Below are positions 1 to 8,482 of a stretch of 64,000 nt of DNA, piece after piece. Made by a program: the position numbers and the translations under genes. This DNA is from Nitrososphaerota archaeon. GTDB taxonomy: Archaea > Thermoproteota > Nitrososphaeria > Nitrososphaerales > UBA183. Every line of letters starts with the position of its first letter. Within the stretch, counting starts at the first letter, position 1. The notes under the pieces are model-generated. The model was given only the letters and a program-made list of their open reading frames with translations. It made no database searches and was not told the DNA's origin. Where the stretch lies: the NCBI GenBank assembly GCA_027386095.1, contig DAHXUN010000005.1, forward strand, positions 22,909 to 86,908. The letters run 5' to 3'.

Positions 1-2
1 AC

Positions 3-1514
3 TCCATCGCGCTCAACCTATACTTCAAGTCCGGCGAGGTGGTGATGCTCGCCGAAGACAGGAACACGAGCGCCTACGCCGCCGAGACCTACAGCGCGGA
101 AGGGGCGACCAGCTTCGTGGGGAGCCCCTCGAGCACTGCGAACGCTGACGGTTTCTTCACCGGGCTGATGACCGAGTGGTACCGCGGGGCCGCGTACTTC
201 GGGGACCAGGACGCGACGGAGTACTCCACAGCCCTGGCTCAGGCGTCCGCGTGGATGTGGATAGACGAGTTCTCCTGCAGCGCATCGAGCTGCGCCACCC
301 GGACCCCCCTCTTCTCGGCGTCCACGGACGGCCCGGTCTACTACGTCCCCCCGACCCGGCTCATCCGGTTCGGCTCCCACGGCGCGACGGAGCTCAGCGA
401 CGCGTACACCTTCGTCACCGGGACCCTGAACCAGTCCACCGTCGCCCTGACCGTTGGATACTCGGTGGTCGGAGGGGGGACGTATTTGCCTCCTGTGTTC
501 GGCTACGTCCAGGGAGGGTCGGTCCGGACGGCGTCTCTAACCTCCACGCCCTCCACCTACCTGGTCGACCTCGGGAGCACGTGGAACGTCACAGCCGCGC
601 TCCCGGGGTCAGGGCCAGGGGAGAGGTGGGCGACGGCGAACGCCAGCAGCGGGGTGGCCTCCGCCTCCCAGACCCTGAGCTTCGTGTTCTATCATCAGTA
701 CAGCGTCTCCCTGCGGGCCGTGGTCGTCGGTGGAGGGACCGGATACTCCCTCCCCGCGGTAAGGTTCACGTCCTTCGGCCTCGCCAACAGCACGGCCTCC
801 GGGACCGCCGCCTGGGTTGACGCAGGGGCCAACGTCACGTTCCCCACCACCCTCGCGGGCTCGACCCAGCAGCAGAGGTGGGTGGCTTCAGACCCAGCCA
901 TCCCGGTCGGCGAGCCCGGGACGGTCACCGAGACGTACGTCCACCAATACGCTGTGTCGGTCGCGGCGCTCCCCGCTGCTGGAGGAGAGGTCACGCCTGG
1001 CCCGGGGTGGGTCGACGCGGGGGGGACGGTGTCCTTGGGCGCGGTCGCGAGCCAGGGCTGGGAGTTTCAGGGGTGGACCGGGTCGGGGGCGGACGCCTAC
1101 TCGGGGGGCGCGGCTTCTCCCACGCCCACTGTCGACGCCCCCTTGAACGAAAGCGCGCTGTTCTTTCCTGGGCTGACCATCACGGCCGGTCCGGGGGGGA
1201 CGGTCGCCTATTCCTACCAGGGTAAGAGCGGCGAAGTCGCCGCCGGGTCGAGGACTGTCTACGCCCCGGCTGGGACCGCGGTCAACCTCACGGCAGAGGC
1301 CGCGTTCCTCCACGTCTTCTCGGGATGGGCCGGGGGGACGAGGAGCCCTGTGGAAACGGTCGTCCTCTCCGGCCCGGCCGCTGTCGAAGGGACCTTCGGG
1401 TACGACTACCCGGCCCTGTGGGCAATCGGGGCAGTGGCTGGGGCTGTCCTGGTAGCCGTCTTGGCGGTCGCGCTCAGACGGAGGCCAGCCGCGGCGCGGG
1501 GCGCCCTGGCCTAG
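3..1514 (+). CDS. Surface protein with repeat domains and C-terminal membrane anchor (5' partial)
   Basis: The reading frame is open to the left edge of the window, so the N-terminus is missing. The visible ~500 residues are rich in Ser, Thr, Gly and Val. They contain two related units of roughly 85 residues, each starting near a VGGG motif (SVVGGGTYLPP and VVVGGGTGYSLP) and carrying a YHQYSVS or VHQYAVS motif. Two divergent InlB-B-like units follow, with the signatures FQGWTG and FSGWAGG. The last ~35 residues hold one hydrophobic segment (near AIGAVAGAVLVAVLAV) followed by Arg-rich sequence, the usual archaeal cell-surface anchor. The role is probably extracellular adhesion, or the stalk of a secreted enzyme. 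The catalytic domain, if there is one (thermopsin-like is possible), would lie upstream of the window. The frame ends in TAG. Confidence 0.75.
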   Translation, partial: SIALNLYFKSGEVVMLAEDRNTSAYAAETYSAEGATSFVGSPSSTANADGFFTGLMTEWYRGAAYFGDQDATEYSTALAQASAWMWIDEFSCSASSCATRTPLFSASTDGPVYYVPPTRLIRFGSHGATELSDAYTFVTGTLNQSTVALTVGYSVVGGGTYLPPVFGYVQGGSVRTASLTSTPSTYLVDLGSTWNVTAALPGSGPGERWATANASSGVASASQTLSFVFYHQYSVSLRAVVVGGGTGYSLPAVRFTSFGLANSTASGTAAWVDAGANVTFPTTLAGSTQQQRWVASDPAIPVGEPGTVTETYVHQYAVSVAALPAAGGEVTPGPGWVDAGGTVSLGAVASQGWEFQGWTGSGADAYSGGAASPTPTVDAPLNESALFFPGLTITAGPGGTVAYSYQGKSGEVAAGSRTVYAPAGTAVNLTAEAAFLHVFSGWAGGTRSPVETVVLSGPAAVEGTFGYDYPALWAIGAVAGAVLVAVLAVALRRRPAAARGALA

Positions 1515-1653
1515 CCCCAGAGAGTCGATGCAAGCGTGGATGGGCCCGCCCGGACTCGGACCGGGGATTTTCGCCGTGTGAGAGCGACGTCATAGCCAGA
1601 CTAGACCACGGGCCCCGGCGGTGCCGCCCCCGAACCCGATATTTGCCTTTGCT

Positions 1654-2907
1654 TCACCCGGTCACCCCCGGGGTCTCAGCCTGCAGGGAGGCCATGAAGT
1701 CCCTGAACCCGAACGAAGCCCTGTGCCTGAACCAGGCAGCGCCTATGGTCGTGACCAAGTTGGTGAAGATGATCACGTAGGAGACCAGCCCCAGGAACGT
1801 GGTCGCGAGGGGGAGGGCATAGCTGAGCGCCAGGATGGCCAGGGTCGCCTGGGTCACCCCCTGGGCCGATAGGAGGATCAGCTCCCCCCTGTTCTTTGAG
1901 GGGCCGGCCCCGGCGGTCGCGGCGACCACGGAGACAGACCTGGCCCCCAGGAGCCCCGCCGTCAGGAGCAGACCGACGGTCACCCCCATGAAGACGCTCC
2001 GGAGCCCGAGGTCGAAGGTGAGCCCGAGGAAGACGAAGAACAGGGTGTTGAGGAGGAAGGCGATCTCCTCCTGGATCCCTGAGACCCTGGACATCAGCGG
2101 GTCGATGTCTACCTGCTTGGTCCTGAGGAGGTTCAGGACCTTGTAGTTGCCGAATATCAGCCCGAAGATGAACACAGCGAGCTCCCCGCTCCCCCCCAGA
2201 GCCTCGGTCCCCGCGTAGGTGACGAGGACCATCCCCAACAGCAGGACGTAGGTGTACCTCTGTTCCTGGACTCTCTCGAGTATGAAGAGCCATACGAAGG
2301 AGAAAGCGACGGCAGGGACGATCCCTATGGAGAAGGTCGCGGCGACCTTGGTAAGCGAGAGGGCTAAGCTGACCACCGGGGAGGAGTAGATCTGGACCAG
2401 GGCGAGGAAGGTGATGATCCCCACGATGGAGTTCAGCACAGACTCTATTGTCACCAGGGAGACGGTGTCCGCCGAGAACTTCAGGGACCTGGCGAGCGGG
2501 ACCACGACGGGGGTGCTGGTCTGCCCTGCTATGATGGAGCCGAATATCATTGACTCCAGGAGGTTCCAGTGCATGACGTAGCGGCCGAAGACAGTTATCC
2601 CTATCATGGACAGGGAGAAGTACATCGCCACAAGGGCCACAGCCCTCCCCCCCTGGGTGAGGCGGCTGAGCCTCAGCTGGAGCCCGCTGTAGAACAGGAT
2701 CATTATCAGGGTGAGCTCGGCGAAGAGCCCCAGGACAGGGCTAATCTCCGTCCCGGAGAAGACGTGGAACCCAGGCCCGAGGACTATCCCCATGAGTATC
2801 AGGAAGAGGAACGACGGGACACCCGTCCGCCTGAAGAGGAGCTCCCCCAGGAACCCAAGGAAGACGATGGCCGCGACCACTGCGAAGACCAGTATGGCAT
2901 CCGCCAT
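1654..2907 (-). CDS. Cation:proton antiporter (CPA family, KefB/NhaP-like)
   Basis: This 417-residue integral membrane protein has about 12 hydrophobic segments, the size of a bare antiporter domain with no TrkA-N extension. The early GELLFRRTGVPSFLFLILMG stretch and the later EVLFSG-type variant (LILFYSGLQL form) are typical of monovalent cation/proton antiporters. It should exchange Na+ or K+ for H+ across the cytoplasmic membrane. The ATG start is supported by a TATA-like TTAAAT patch at about 2935-2942, the spacing expected for a leaderless transcript. The gene stands alone. The transported ion cannot be told from sequence reading. Confidence 0.85.
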   Translation of the reverse strand: MADAILVFAVVAAIVFLGFLGELLFRRTGVPSFLFLILMGIVLGPGFHVFSGTEISPVLGLFAELTLIMILFYSGLQLRLSRLTQGGRAVALVAMYFSLSMIGITVFGRYVMHWNLLESMIFGSIIAGQTSTPVVVPLARSLKFSADTVSLVTIESVLNSIVGIITFLALVQIYSSPVVSLALSLTKVAATFSIGIVPAVAFSFVWLFILERVQEQRYTYVLLLGMVLVTYAGTEALGGSGELAVFIFGLIFGNYKVLNLLRTKQVDIDPLMSRVSGIQEEIAFLLNTLFFVFLGLTFDLGLRSVFMGVTVGLLLTAGLLGARSVSVVAATAGAGPSKNRGELILLSAQGVTQATLAILALSYALPLATTFLGLVSYVIIFTNLVTTIGAAWFRHRASFGFRDFMASLQAETPGVTG

Positions 2908-3281
2908 AGGCAGATTCCGCCGAGAGGGGACCGCATTTAAGCGCTTGAACCGCCCCCAGGGGAGCCCCTGCTCCAGCCCGGGGCTCTATTCTGGCGGTCC
3001 GACTCATCCCGACGGTCAGGGTGACCGCATCTCTGTTCACCGCCAGGTATCCTGCGCAGCACCCCGCGTACGCCGGTCCACCGGCGACAGCCGGGACGAG
3101 CTTCTCCGCGAATGCGGGGGAGGAGGCAGCGCAGGCGACAAGACGATGATAGACGGCCGGCCCGCGATCATCCCGAGAACATCCTGTTAGTCCGCCCGAG
3201 ATAGAGGGGCCCCGGCGGAGGCCAGCTGCGTCAACACTCCCAGGCAGACGAAAGGAAGTGGTACTGGCCCGGACGCGCCTG
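2908..3281. other. Intergenic region, promoter only
   Basis: Apart from the antiporter promoter near 2935-2942 I see no convincing gene or RNA in this stretch. The short open frames in it have poor composition and no plausible promoters. Confidence 0.5.
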
Positions 3282-3449
3282 CTACTTCTTCAGGCCCACC
3301 GACCTGTTCTTGAGCCTCAGGTCGGAGGACTTGCACTTCCTGCACCTTTCAGCGTTCAGCGGGTTCCTGGCGCCGCACCTCAGGCAGACCTGGAGGAAGA
3401 GCCTCCGCTTCTGGGCGATCTGCTTCTTCGTGGCGTCAGCTATGGGCAT
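3282..3449 (-). CDS. rpl40e: Ribosomal protein eL40 (L40e)
   Basis: A 55-residue basic protein, shorter than the usual cut-off for gene finding. It begins MPIADATKKQIAQKRRLFLQ and carries the zinc-binding pattern VCLRCGARNP...AERCRKCKSSDLRLK, which matches archaeal eL40 in length, Cys spacing and basic tail. It is a structural protein of the large ribosomal subunit. A TATA-like element (CTTATAGTC on the minus strand, about 3481-3488) lies ~35 bp upstream. The stop is TAG. It lies just downstream of the divergently unrelated sucCD pair and appears to be its own transcription unit. Confidence 0.93.
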   Translation of the reverse strand: MPIADATKKQIAQKRRLFLQVCLRCGARNPLNAERCRKCKSSDLRLKNRSVGLKK

Positions 3450-3523
3450 GACTGATTTCGTTCGCCTTCCGAGTCCCGACTATAAGTCTTCGTCGGGGGG
3501 CGGGGCCTGCGGAGGGATTCCGC

Positions 3524-4396
3524 TCATCCCAGGGCTTCCCTGACGAGCCTTGGGACGTCCATTGGGGTCTTCGCCACCTTCACCCCGGCCGCGGTCAGGG
3601 CCCTTATCTTCGAGTCTGCGGTGCCGTAGTCGCCGTAGATTATCGCCCCGGCGTGCCCCATCTTCTTCTCCTTTGGGGCGTGCCTCCCGGCGATGTATCC
3701 GACTATGGGCTTCTTGTACCCGGACTTCTCGATGTGCCTGGCAAGGCGCTCCTCGGCGTCCCCGCCTATCTCTCCCACCACCACCACGGCGTCGGTCTCC
3801 TCCATCCCCTGGACGAAGTCCATCCACTGGATGGGCGTGCTTCCGTTTATCGGGTCACCGCCTATCCCCACGGCCACAGACTGCCCATGGCCGCTCGCCG
3901 TCAGCTCCCCGGCTATCTCGTAGGTGAGGGTCCCGCTCCTCGAGTAGAGGGCGACCTTCCCTGGCGAGAAGGACGGGGCGGGCATGATCCCCAGCTTCAC
4001 CTTCTCGGACGGGACGATTATCCCCGGGCAGTTCGGGCCGATGATGGTCGCCCCCTTTGCCTGGGCCAGCTGGACCAGCTTGAGCTCGTCCCTGATCGGG
4101 ACGTGCTCGGTGATTATGACGAGGAGCTCGATCCCGGCGTCGAGGGCCTCCACCCCCGCCGCGAGCGTGAACTCCGCGGGGACGAAGCAGACCGAGGCCC
4201 TCGCCTTAGTCTTCGCCACGGCTTCGGCCACCGTGTCGTACACGGGGACCCCCTCCACAGACTCCCCCCCCTTCCCCGGGGCGGCCCCGGCCGCCACGTT
4301 GGTCCCATAGTCGAGCATGAGCTTCGTGTGCAGCCTGCCGTACCTCCCTGTCATGTTCTGCACGATGACCGGGTCCCCTCCCCTCGGGAGCATCAT
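3524..4396 (-). CDS. sucD: Succinate-CoA ligase, alpha subunit
   Basis: This 290-residue protein is of normal length for SucD, which interconverts succinyl-CoA and succinate with nucleotide formation. Visible signatures are the Rossmann-type CoA-binding N-terminus (NMTGRYGRLHTKLMLDYG), GPNCPG, and the KKMGHAGAI segment containing the histidine that is phosphorylated during catalysis. The start ATG overlaps the sucC stop by 4 bp (ATGA), so the two subunits are translationally coupled. The same frame stays open far upstream, but that part is antisense-like sequence inside sucC. In this lineage the enzyme serves the TCA cycle and could serve a 3HP/4HB-type pathway. Confidence 0.95.
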   Translation of the reverse strand: MMLPRGGDPVIVQNMTGRYGRLHTKLMLDYGTNVAAGAAPGKGGESVEGVPVYDTVAEAVAKTKARASVCFVPAEFTLAAGVEALDAGIELLVIITEHVPIRDELKLVQLAQAKGATIIGPNCPGIIVPSEKVKLGIMPAPSFSPGKVALYSRSGTLTYEIAGELTASGHGQSVAVGIGGDPINGSTPIQWMDFVQGMEETDAVVVVGEIGGDAEERLARHIEKSGYKKPIVGYIAGRHAPKEKKMGHAGAIIYGDYGTADSKIRALTAAGVKVAKTPMDVPRLVREALG

Positions 4397-5490
4397 GCCC
4401 CTTTCACCACCGCCGCCACCGCTTCGGGGGCGGTCTTGTACATCTTCACCGCGGTCCCTGCGAGCATCTGGCGGGCCTCCTCCTCTTCGGCGCCGCTGAC
4501 CCTCGCGTAGAGCGGCTTGAGCCCGCCCCCGGAGATGACCGCCCTGATCCCCGCGGCGACGTCGGTGCTGCGGGTGATTCCCCCGTATATGTTGACCAGG
4601 ATCCTGCTGGCGCCGGGGAGCCGGTTGACCAGGCGTATCGCCGCCTCCACCCTGTCCTGCTGCGCCCCGCCCCCGAGGTCGAGGAAGCAAGCCGGCTCGC
4701 CGCCGGCGTCCCCCACCAGGTCGAGCGTAGAGAGGACCAGCCCAGCGCCGTTCCCGACCACGGCGATGTCCCCGTCGAGCCTCACGAAGGCGAACCCCTG
4801 GCGGGACGCCTCGCCTTCGAACTCGTCCTCAGGGTGGAGCTTGGCGAACTCGGGGTGGCGGAAGAGCGCGTTGTCGTCGACGATCACCTTGGCGTCCAGC
4901 GGCATCAGCGTCCCGTCCTTCCCCACGGCCAGGGGGTTGATCTCGGTCAGCTCGCACTCCTTCTCCCTTGCGAGCCGCTCGAGGGACAGCAGTATCTTCA
5001 CGAACTGGGAGGACTCCCCCGGCGGGAGCTTCAGCTCGGACGCCATCTCGGCTGCGAAGCCGGCGTCGATCCCCCCGACCGGGACCTTCCTGATCACCTT
5101 ACCCTTCATTGACTCTACCTCGACCCCGCCCGCCGCGGCGGCGATGGCGACGTAGGAGCGCTCCCCCCTGTCGAGGGTGACTGACAGGTACATCTCGCGC
5201 TCGTGGGGATACCCCTCCTCGAGCAGGAGCGACGCGGGCTTTTCCCCGCCGATCGGGAGGGCGAATATCCGCGCAGCTTCGTGCTCCGCCTTCGACGGGT
5301 CGTCCACCAGCGCTATCCCCCCCGCCTTCCCTCTGCCGCCGGCCAGGACCTGCGACTTCACAGCGACCGGAGGGGCGAGCGAAGCGAACGCTCCCCGGAC
5401 CCCTTCCAGGTCGTGGACGAGTATCGACTTCGGGACGCTGAGGCCGTACTCCTTGAACAGAGACTTCGCCTGATACTCATAGAGCCTCAT
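4393..5490 (-). CDS. sucC: Succinate-CoA ligase, beta subunit
   Basis: A 365-residue ATP-grasp protein. It starts MRLYEYQAKSLFKEYGLSVP, which is almost diagnostic of SucC, and contains VKSQVLAGGRGKAGGI, LTEINPLAV and a C-terminal LVNIYGGITR segment at the subunit interface. The start at 5490 is chosen over longer upstream extensions because the conserved N-terminus begins there and a TATA-like ACTTATTCC lies at about 5514-5521. It is the first gene of the sucC-sucD operon. Whether ADP or GDP is used is not determined here. Confidence 0.95.
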   Translation of the reverse strand: MRLYEYQAKSLFKEYGLSVPKSILVHDLEGVRGAFASLAPPVAVKSQVLAGGRGKAGGIALVDDPSKAEHEAARIFALPIGGEKPASLLLEEGYPHEREMYLSVTLDRGERSYVAIAAAAGGVEVESMKGKVIRKVPVGGIDAGFAAEMASELKLPPGESSQFVKILLSLERLAREKECELTEINPLAVGKDGTLMPLDAKVIVDDNALFRHPEFAKLHPEDEFEGEASRQGFAFVRLDGDIAVVGNGAGLVLSTLDLVGDAGGEPACFLDLGGGAQQDRVEAAIRLVNRLPGASRILVNIYGGITRSTDVAAGIRAVISGGGLKPLYARVSGAEEEEARQMLAGTAVKMYKTAPEAVAAVVKGA

Positions 5491-5575
5491 AGAAGGAGCC
5501 GGCCCCAGCGCGGGAATAAGTCTTCCTGAAAGGCCGACCCGGGAGCGGCGCGGGTGGACGAAATGTCCATAGCGG

Positions 5576-5583
5576 ATAAATAG
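5576..5583 (+). promoter_or_regulatory. TATA box of alba
   Basis: AT-rich octamer ATAAATAG in GC-rich surroundings, 26 bp before the alba ATG. It is a clear example of the leaderless promoter spacing seen across the window. Confidence 0.75.
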
Positions 5584-5605
5584 GCCGCGGCGGGGCGATG
5601 TATCA

Positions 5606-5914
5606 ATGTCCAACCAACCAGAACACGAAGAAGCGCAACCACGCGAACCAAACACCATCTACGTCGGGAAGAAGCCGACGATGAACTACGTCCTCGCCGT
5701 CCTGACGCAGATCAACAACGGGTCCAACCCGGTCACCGTGAAGGCTCGCGGAAGAGCCATCTCGCGGGCGGTCGACGTGGCCCAGGTGCTGACCAAGAGG
5801 TTCGCCACAGATGTGCGGGTGCAGAACATCGCCATCAACACGGAGCAGGTCAAGAGCACCGTGACCGGCGGCATGAGCAACGTCTCCTCCATAGAGATCA
5901 AACTCGGGAAGTAA
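5606..5914 (+). CDS. alba: Alba DNA/RNA-binding chromatin protein
   Basis: This 102-residue protein is a complete Alba domain: NTIYVGKKPTMNYVLAVLTQ, then VTVKARGRAISRAVDVAQVL, then a beta-hairpin region ending EIKLGK. Alba dimers coat DNA and bind RNA. The acidic, Gln-rich first ~15 residues are a variable tail. A strong TATA-like element (ATAAATAG, 5576-5583) lies 26 bp upstream of the ATG, consistent with a leaderless transcript. Monocistronic. Confidence 0.96.
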   Translation: MSNQPEHEEAQPREPNTIYVGKKPTMNYVLAVLTQINNGSNPVTVKARGRAISRAVDVAQVLTKRFATDVRVQNIAINTEQVKSTVTGGMSNVSSIEIKLGK

Positions 5915-6056
5915 GAACCCCAGGAGACGTCCGACGGACGCCCCGCTTTACCGCTTTGTCCAGCGTCGGCTGTGAGGCCAAGTAGGCGCGCAGCCGCGCC
6001 CGGGGGGCGAGGGCCTCCGAATATTTTTTATGCGCGTGTCGCGAGCGCTCACAGAG

Positions 6057-6593
6057 ATGCAGCCGAAGCTCCCCATCTGCGCCTTCGATGCGAAGACCGG
6101 GATACTCTGCGGGAACTGCGAAGCGCGGCTTTCGAAGGGGGAGATAACCGAGGCCGACGTCAAGGCGTCGAAGGCCATCGCGAGCCTGGCCGACCGGTTC
6201 CCCGAGCTGGGGAAGACGACCCTGAAGCGCGCATCGGAGACCCGCGGGTCCTACGTGCTGGAGTTCGAGCAGTCTGACATGGGCCCGCTGAGGTCCAACC
6301 CGCAGCTCCACGAGGAGCTGGAAGCGGCGCTGAAGGGCAAGGCGTACCTGGTTGGGGCCGGGGTGAGCGACAGGCAGTTCCTCGAAGAGGTATTCTACCC
6401 GGCCAGGGTGCTCACGGTGAACACCGTCTGGCTCCCGGACGGCGAGAAGAAGACTAAGGTGGTTGTCCCGGCCAAGAGGAGCGAGAGGAGGCTGGGGGAC
6501 TTCGACAAGCTCAGGGAGACGGTCAAGCGCGCCAGGGGGATCGACCTGCTGGTGGAGACAGAGCGCGAGGTCGCGGCCAGCCTCCACCCGTAG
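6057..6593 (+). CDS. KH-domain RNA-binding protein, NusA-like
   Basis: A 178-residue protein resembling the archaeal NusA-related/KH family. The N-terminal part has a short Cys cluster (LPICAFDAKTGILCGNCEARL). A KH-like core with the segment ARVLTVNTVWLPDGEKKTKVVVP follows, then a basic C-terminus. The start at 6057 is preferred over the upstream in-frame ATG at 6030, because 6030 abuts the TATA-like ATATTTTTTA at 6020-6029 and would lie upstream of the likely transcription start. The probable role is RNA binding in transcription or ribosome biogenesis; the exact function is not established. Confidence 0.7.
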   Translation: MQPKLPICAFDAKTGILCGNCEARLSKGEITEADVKASKAIASLADRFPELGKTTLKRASETRGSYVLEFEQSDMGPLRSNPQLHEELEAALKGKAYLVGAGVSDRQFLEEVFYPARVLTVNTVWLPDGEKKTKVVVPAKRSERRLGDFDKLRETVKRARGIDLLVETEREVAASLHP

Positions 6594-6691
6594 GGGAGCA
6601 GAGGCAGGCCATACCGGACAAGGCAGCGACGGGATGAATTCGCGCCCGGAGCCGTCGAGGCCGTGCATGCTGCCTGCGGCGGGCTCGAGCC

Positions 6692-8005
6692 CTAGGGCTG
6701 CAGCCGCTCCGGGTCCCTCGGGAAGAGCACCGCCTCTTTGACGTTCTCGATGCCGAGGAGCTTGGCGGCGAACCGCTCTATGCCGAAGGAGAACCCTCCG
6801 TGGGGCGGGACCCCGTAGCGGAAGGGCTCGGTGAACCATTCGAGGGCCTTCGTGTCCATCCCCTTCTCCCTGATCTGCGCCATTATCTTCTCATGGCGGT
6901 GCTCGCGCTGCCCGCCAGACGAGAGCTCGAGGCTGCCGAAGAAGAAGTCGGTGGACCTGGCGAACTCCTGGTCGTCGTCGTACCTCATGATGTAGAAGGG
7001 CTTCGGCTTCGACGGGAAACGGTTGACGAAGAAGAAGTCGGACCCGTGCTCTTCCTTGACGTACGCCGCCAGGACGTCCTTCGACTCCTCGTCGAGGTCC
7101 TCCCCCCTGGGGAGGCTCTTCCCCTTCGACTCCAGGATTCCGTAGACTTCAGGGAAGTCTATCTCAGGGAGGGGGAGCCTTGGCATAGGGAGCTCGCGCT
7201 TCAGCAGCGAGAGCTCCCCGGCGCACCGCTTGTTCGCCTTCTCTATCCCGTGGACCATCATCTCCTCCTCCAGGCGCATCACGTCCTTTTCGTCGGCGAT
7301 GAACCCCATCTCAGGGGCGATGGTCCTGTGCTCGCTCAGGTGGCGGGGGGTGTGCGAGAGCTCGGCCCGCCAGTTGGTCCCCAGGTCGTACACCCTGTCG
7401 AACCCCCCGGCTATTGTCAGCTGCCGGTGGAGCTGAGGGTCCTGCCTGAGGAAAGCCTCCCTCCCATAGTAGTCTATCTTGAAGACTTCGGAACCCCCCT
7501 CCGAAACCCCGCCTATGATGCTGGGTGTGAAGGCCCTGATGAACCCTGACCCCTGGAGGTACTCCTAGAACGCCTGGACCAGGGCGTTCTCGATGACGAA
7601 CACAGCCGCCGTCTCCGGCCGGCGGAGCTCCAGGGACCTCCACTCGAGGCGCGTGTCCAGGGAGGCCGGGGTGACCCCCCTTGGGTCGAGGGGGAGCGGG
7701 GCAGCGGCCCTGGCCAGGACCTCGACGGAGGACGGGAGCAACTCGAAGCCCATCTTTGCTGCCTTGCTCTCCTTCACCTCGCCGACGCAGCTGATGACGT
7801 CCTCTTGGTGGAGCCCGGAGACTAGGGCGAAGACCTCCGGAGGGACCGCCTTCTTGGGGACTGCCACCTGGACCACCCCCCTGGAGTTGCGGAGGAGGAC
7901 GAAGCTTATCCCCCCTAAGGCCCTGACGTCATGGACCCACCCTTCGAGGCGGACCTGCCTGCCTATCCTTGCCTTGAGGTCGGCCGGCGAGAACGGCTCT
8001 TGCAA
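6692..8005 (-). CDS. aspS: Aspartyl-tRNA synthetase interrupted by one in-frame TAG codon
   Basis: This reads as one 437-codon frame, normal for archaeal AspRS, except that codon 147 is TAG (7565-7567). Before it lie the OB-fold anticodon-binding domain (RQVRLEGWVHDVRALGG) and the linker to VIENALVQAF. After it the same frame continues EYLQGSGFIRAFTPSIIGG, then class II motif 2 (NWRAELSHTPRHLSEH) and motif 3 (GFSFGIERFAAKLLG), ending FPRDPERLQP. Nothing else in the frame is damaged. The gene is essential unless a second copy exists, so the codon is a sequencing error, a recent nonsense mutation or a recoding site. TAG is an ordinary stop in this genome (for example eL40). The enzyme charges tRNA-Asp, and possibly tRNA-Asn if non-discriminating. 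Confidence 0.8.
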
Positions 8006-8047
8006 TGCACGGGCTCCTGGTGGAGTAGTAGAAATAGATTCGACGGC

Positions 8048-8407
8048 CTAGTTGGAACGGTGCTGGAGGTGGGCCTTCTCGGGGGCGAGTAGGGCGGCGG
8101 CGGCCTCGGGGGAGACGATCCTGATGCCGTAGCTCGCTGCGAGCCGGCCCGCGCCCTCGGTGACATTCCCCTCCGGACAGACGATGTTGACCGGGCAGCC
8201 AGTGTCAAGCTTCTTCGCGTAGGATTTCACGACCTCGATTTCGGAGACCGAATCGTAGATGTCGAAGGCCTGGACGCGGCCCCCGTCGGAGAAGAGGAGG
8301 CTGAAGGAGTGGACCACCCCCGACTCTCCCTGAACGGTGCGGGGGACGACGGGCTTCAGACCCGCCTTTGTGGCGCCGACTTCGATGGCTAACCTTTCGA
8401 ACTCCAA
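8048..8407 (-). CDS. Conserved-looking hypothetical protein
   Basis: A 119-residue soluble protein that I do not recognise. It alternates predicted strands and helices (VVHSFSLLFSDGGRVQAFDI, then VVKSYAKKLDTGCPVNIVCP), which could suit a small restriction-endonuclease-like or Rossmann-like fold, but no catalytic motif is evident. The start codon is TTG. A TTAAAA patch near 8440 could be its promoter. It lies between cdvC and aspS on the same strand, 42 bp from aspS, so the two may be co-transcribed. Confidence 0.5.
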   Translation of the reverse strand: MEFERLAIEVGATKAGLKPVVPRTVQGESGVVHSFSLLFSDGGRVQAFDIYDSVSEIEVVKSYAKKLDTGCPVNIVCPEGNVTEGAGRLAASYGIRIVSPEAAAALLAPEKAHLQHRSN

Positions 8408-8482
8408 CAGGCTTGACAGCCCCGCCTGTCAGGGTCTGCTTTTAAGCGATGCGGAACCCCGGCCAGGGGGGTCAGCGGCGGC

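Noticed and set aside
7565..7567. Pyrrolysine or genome-wide TAG recoding
   Set aside because: Several intact genes in the window end in TAG at the expected place (surface protein, eL40, KH protein), and no pyl gene is visible.
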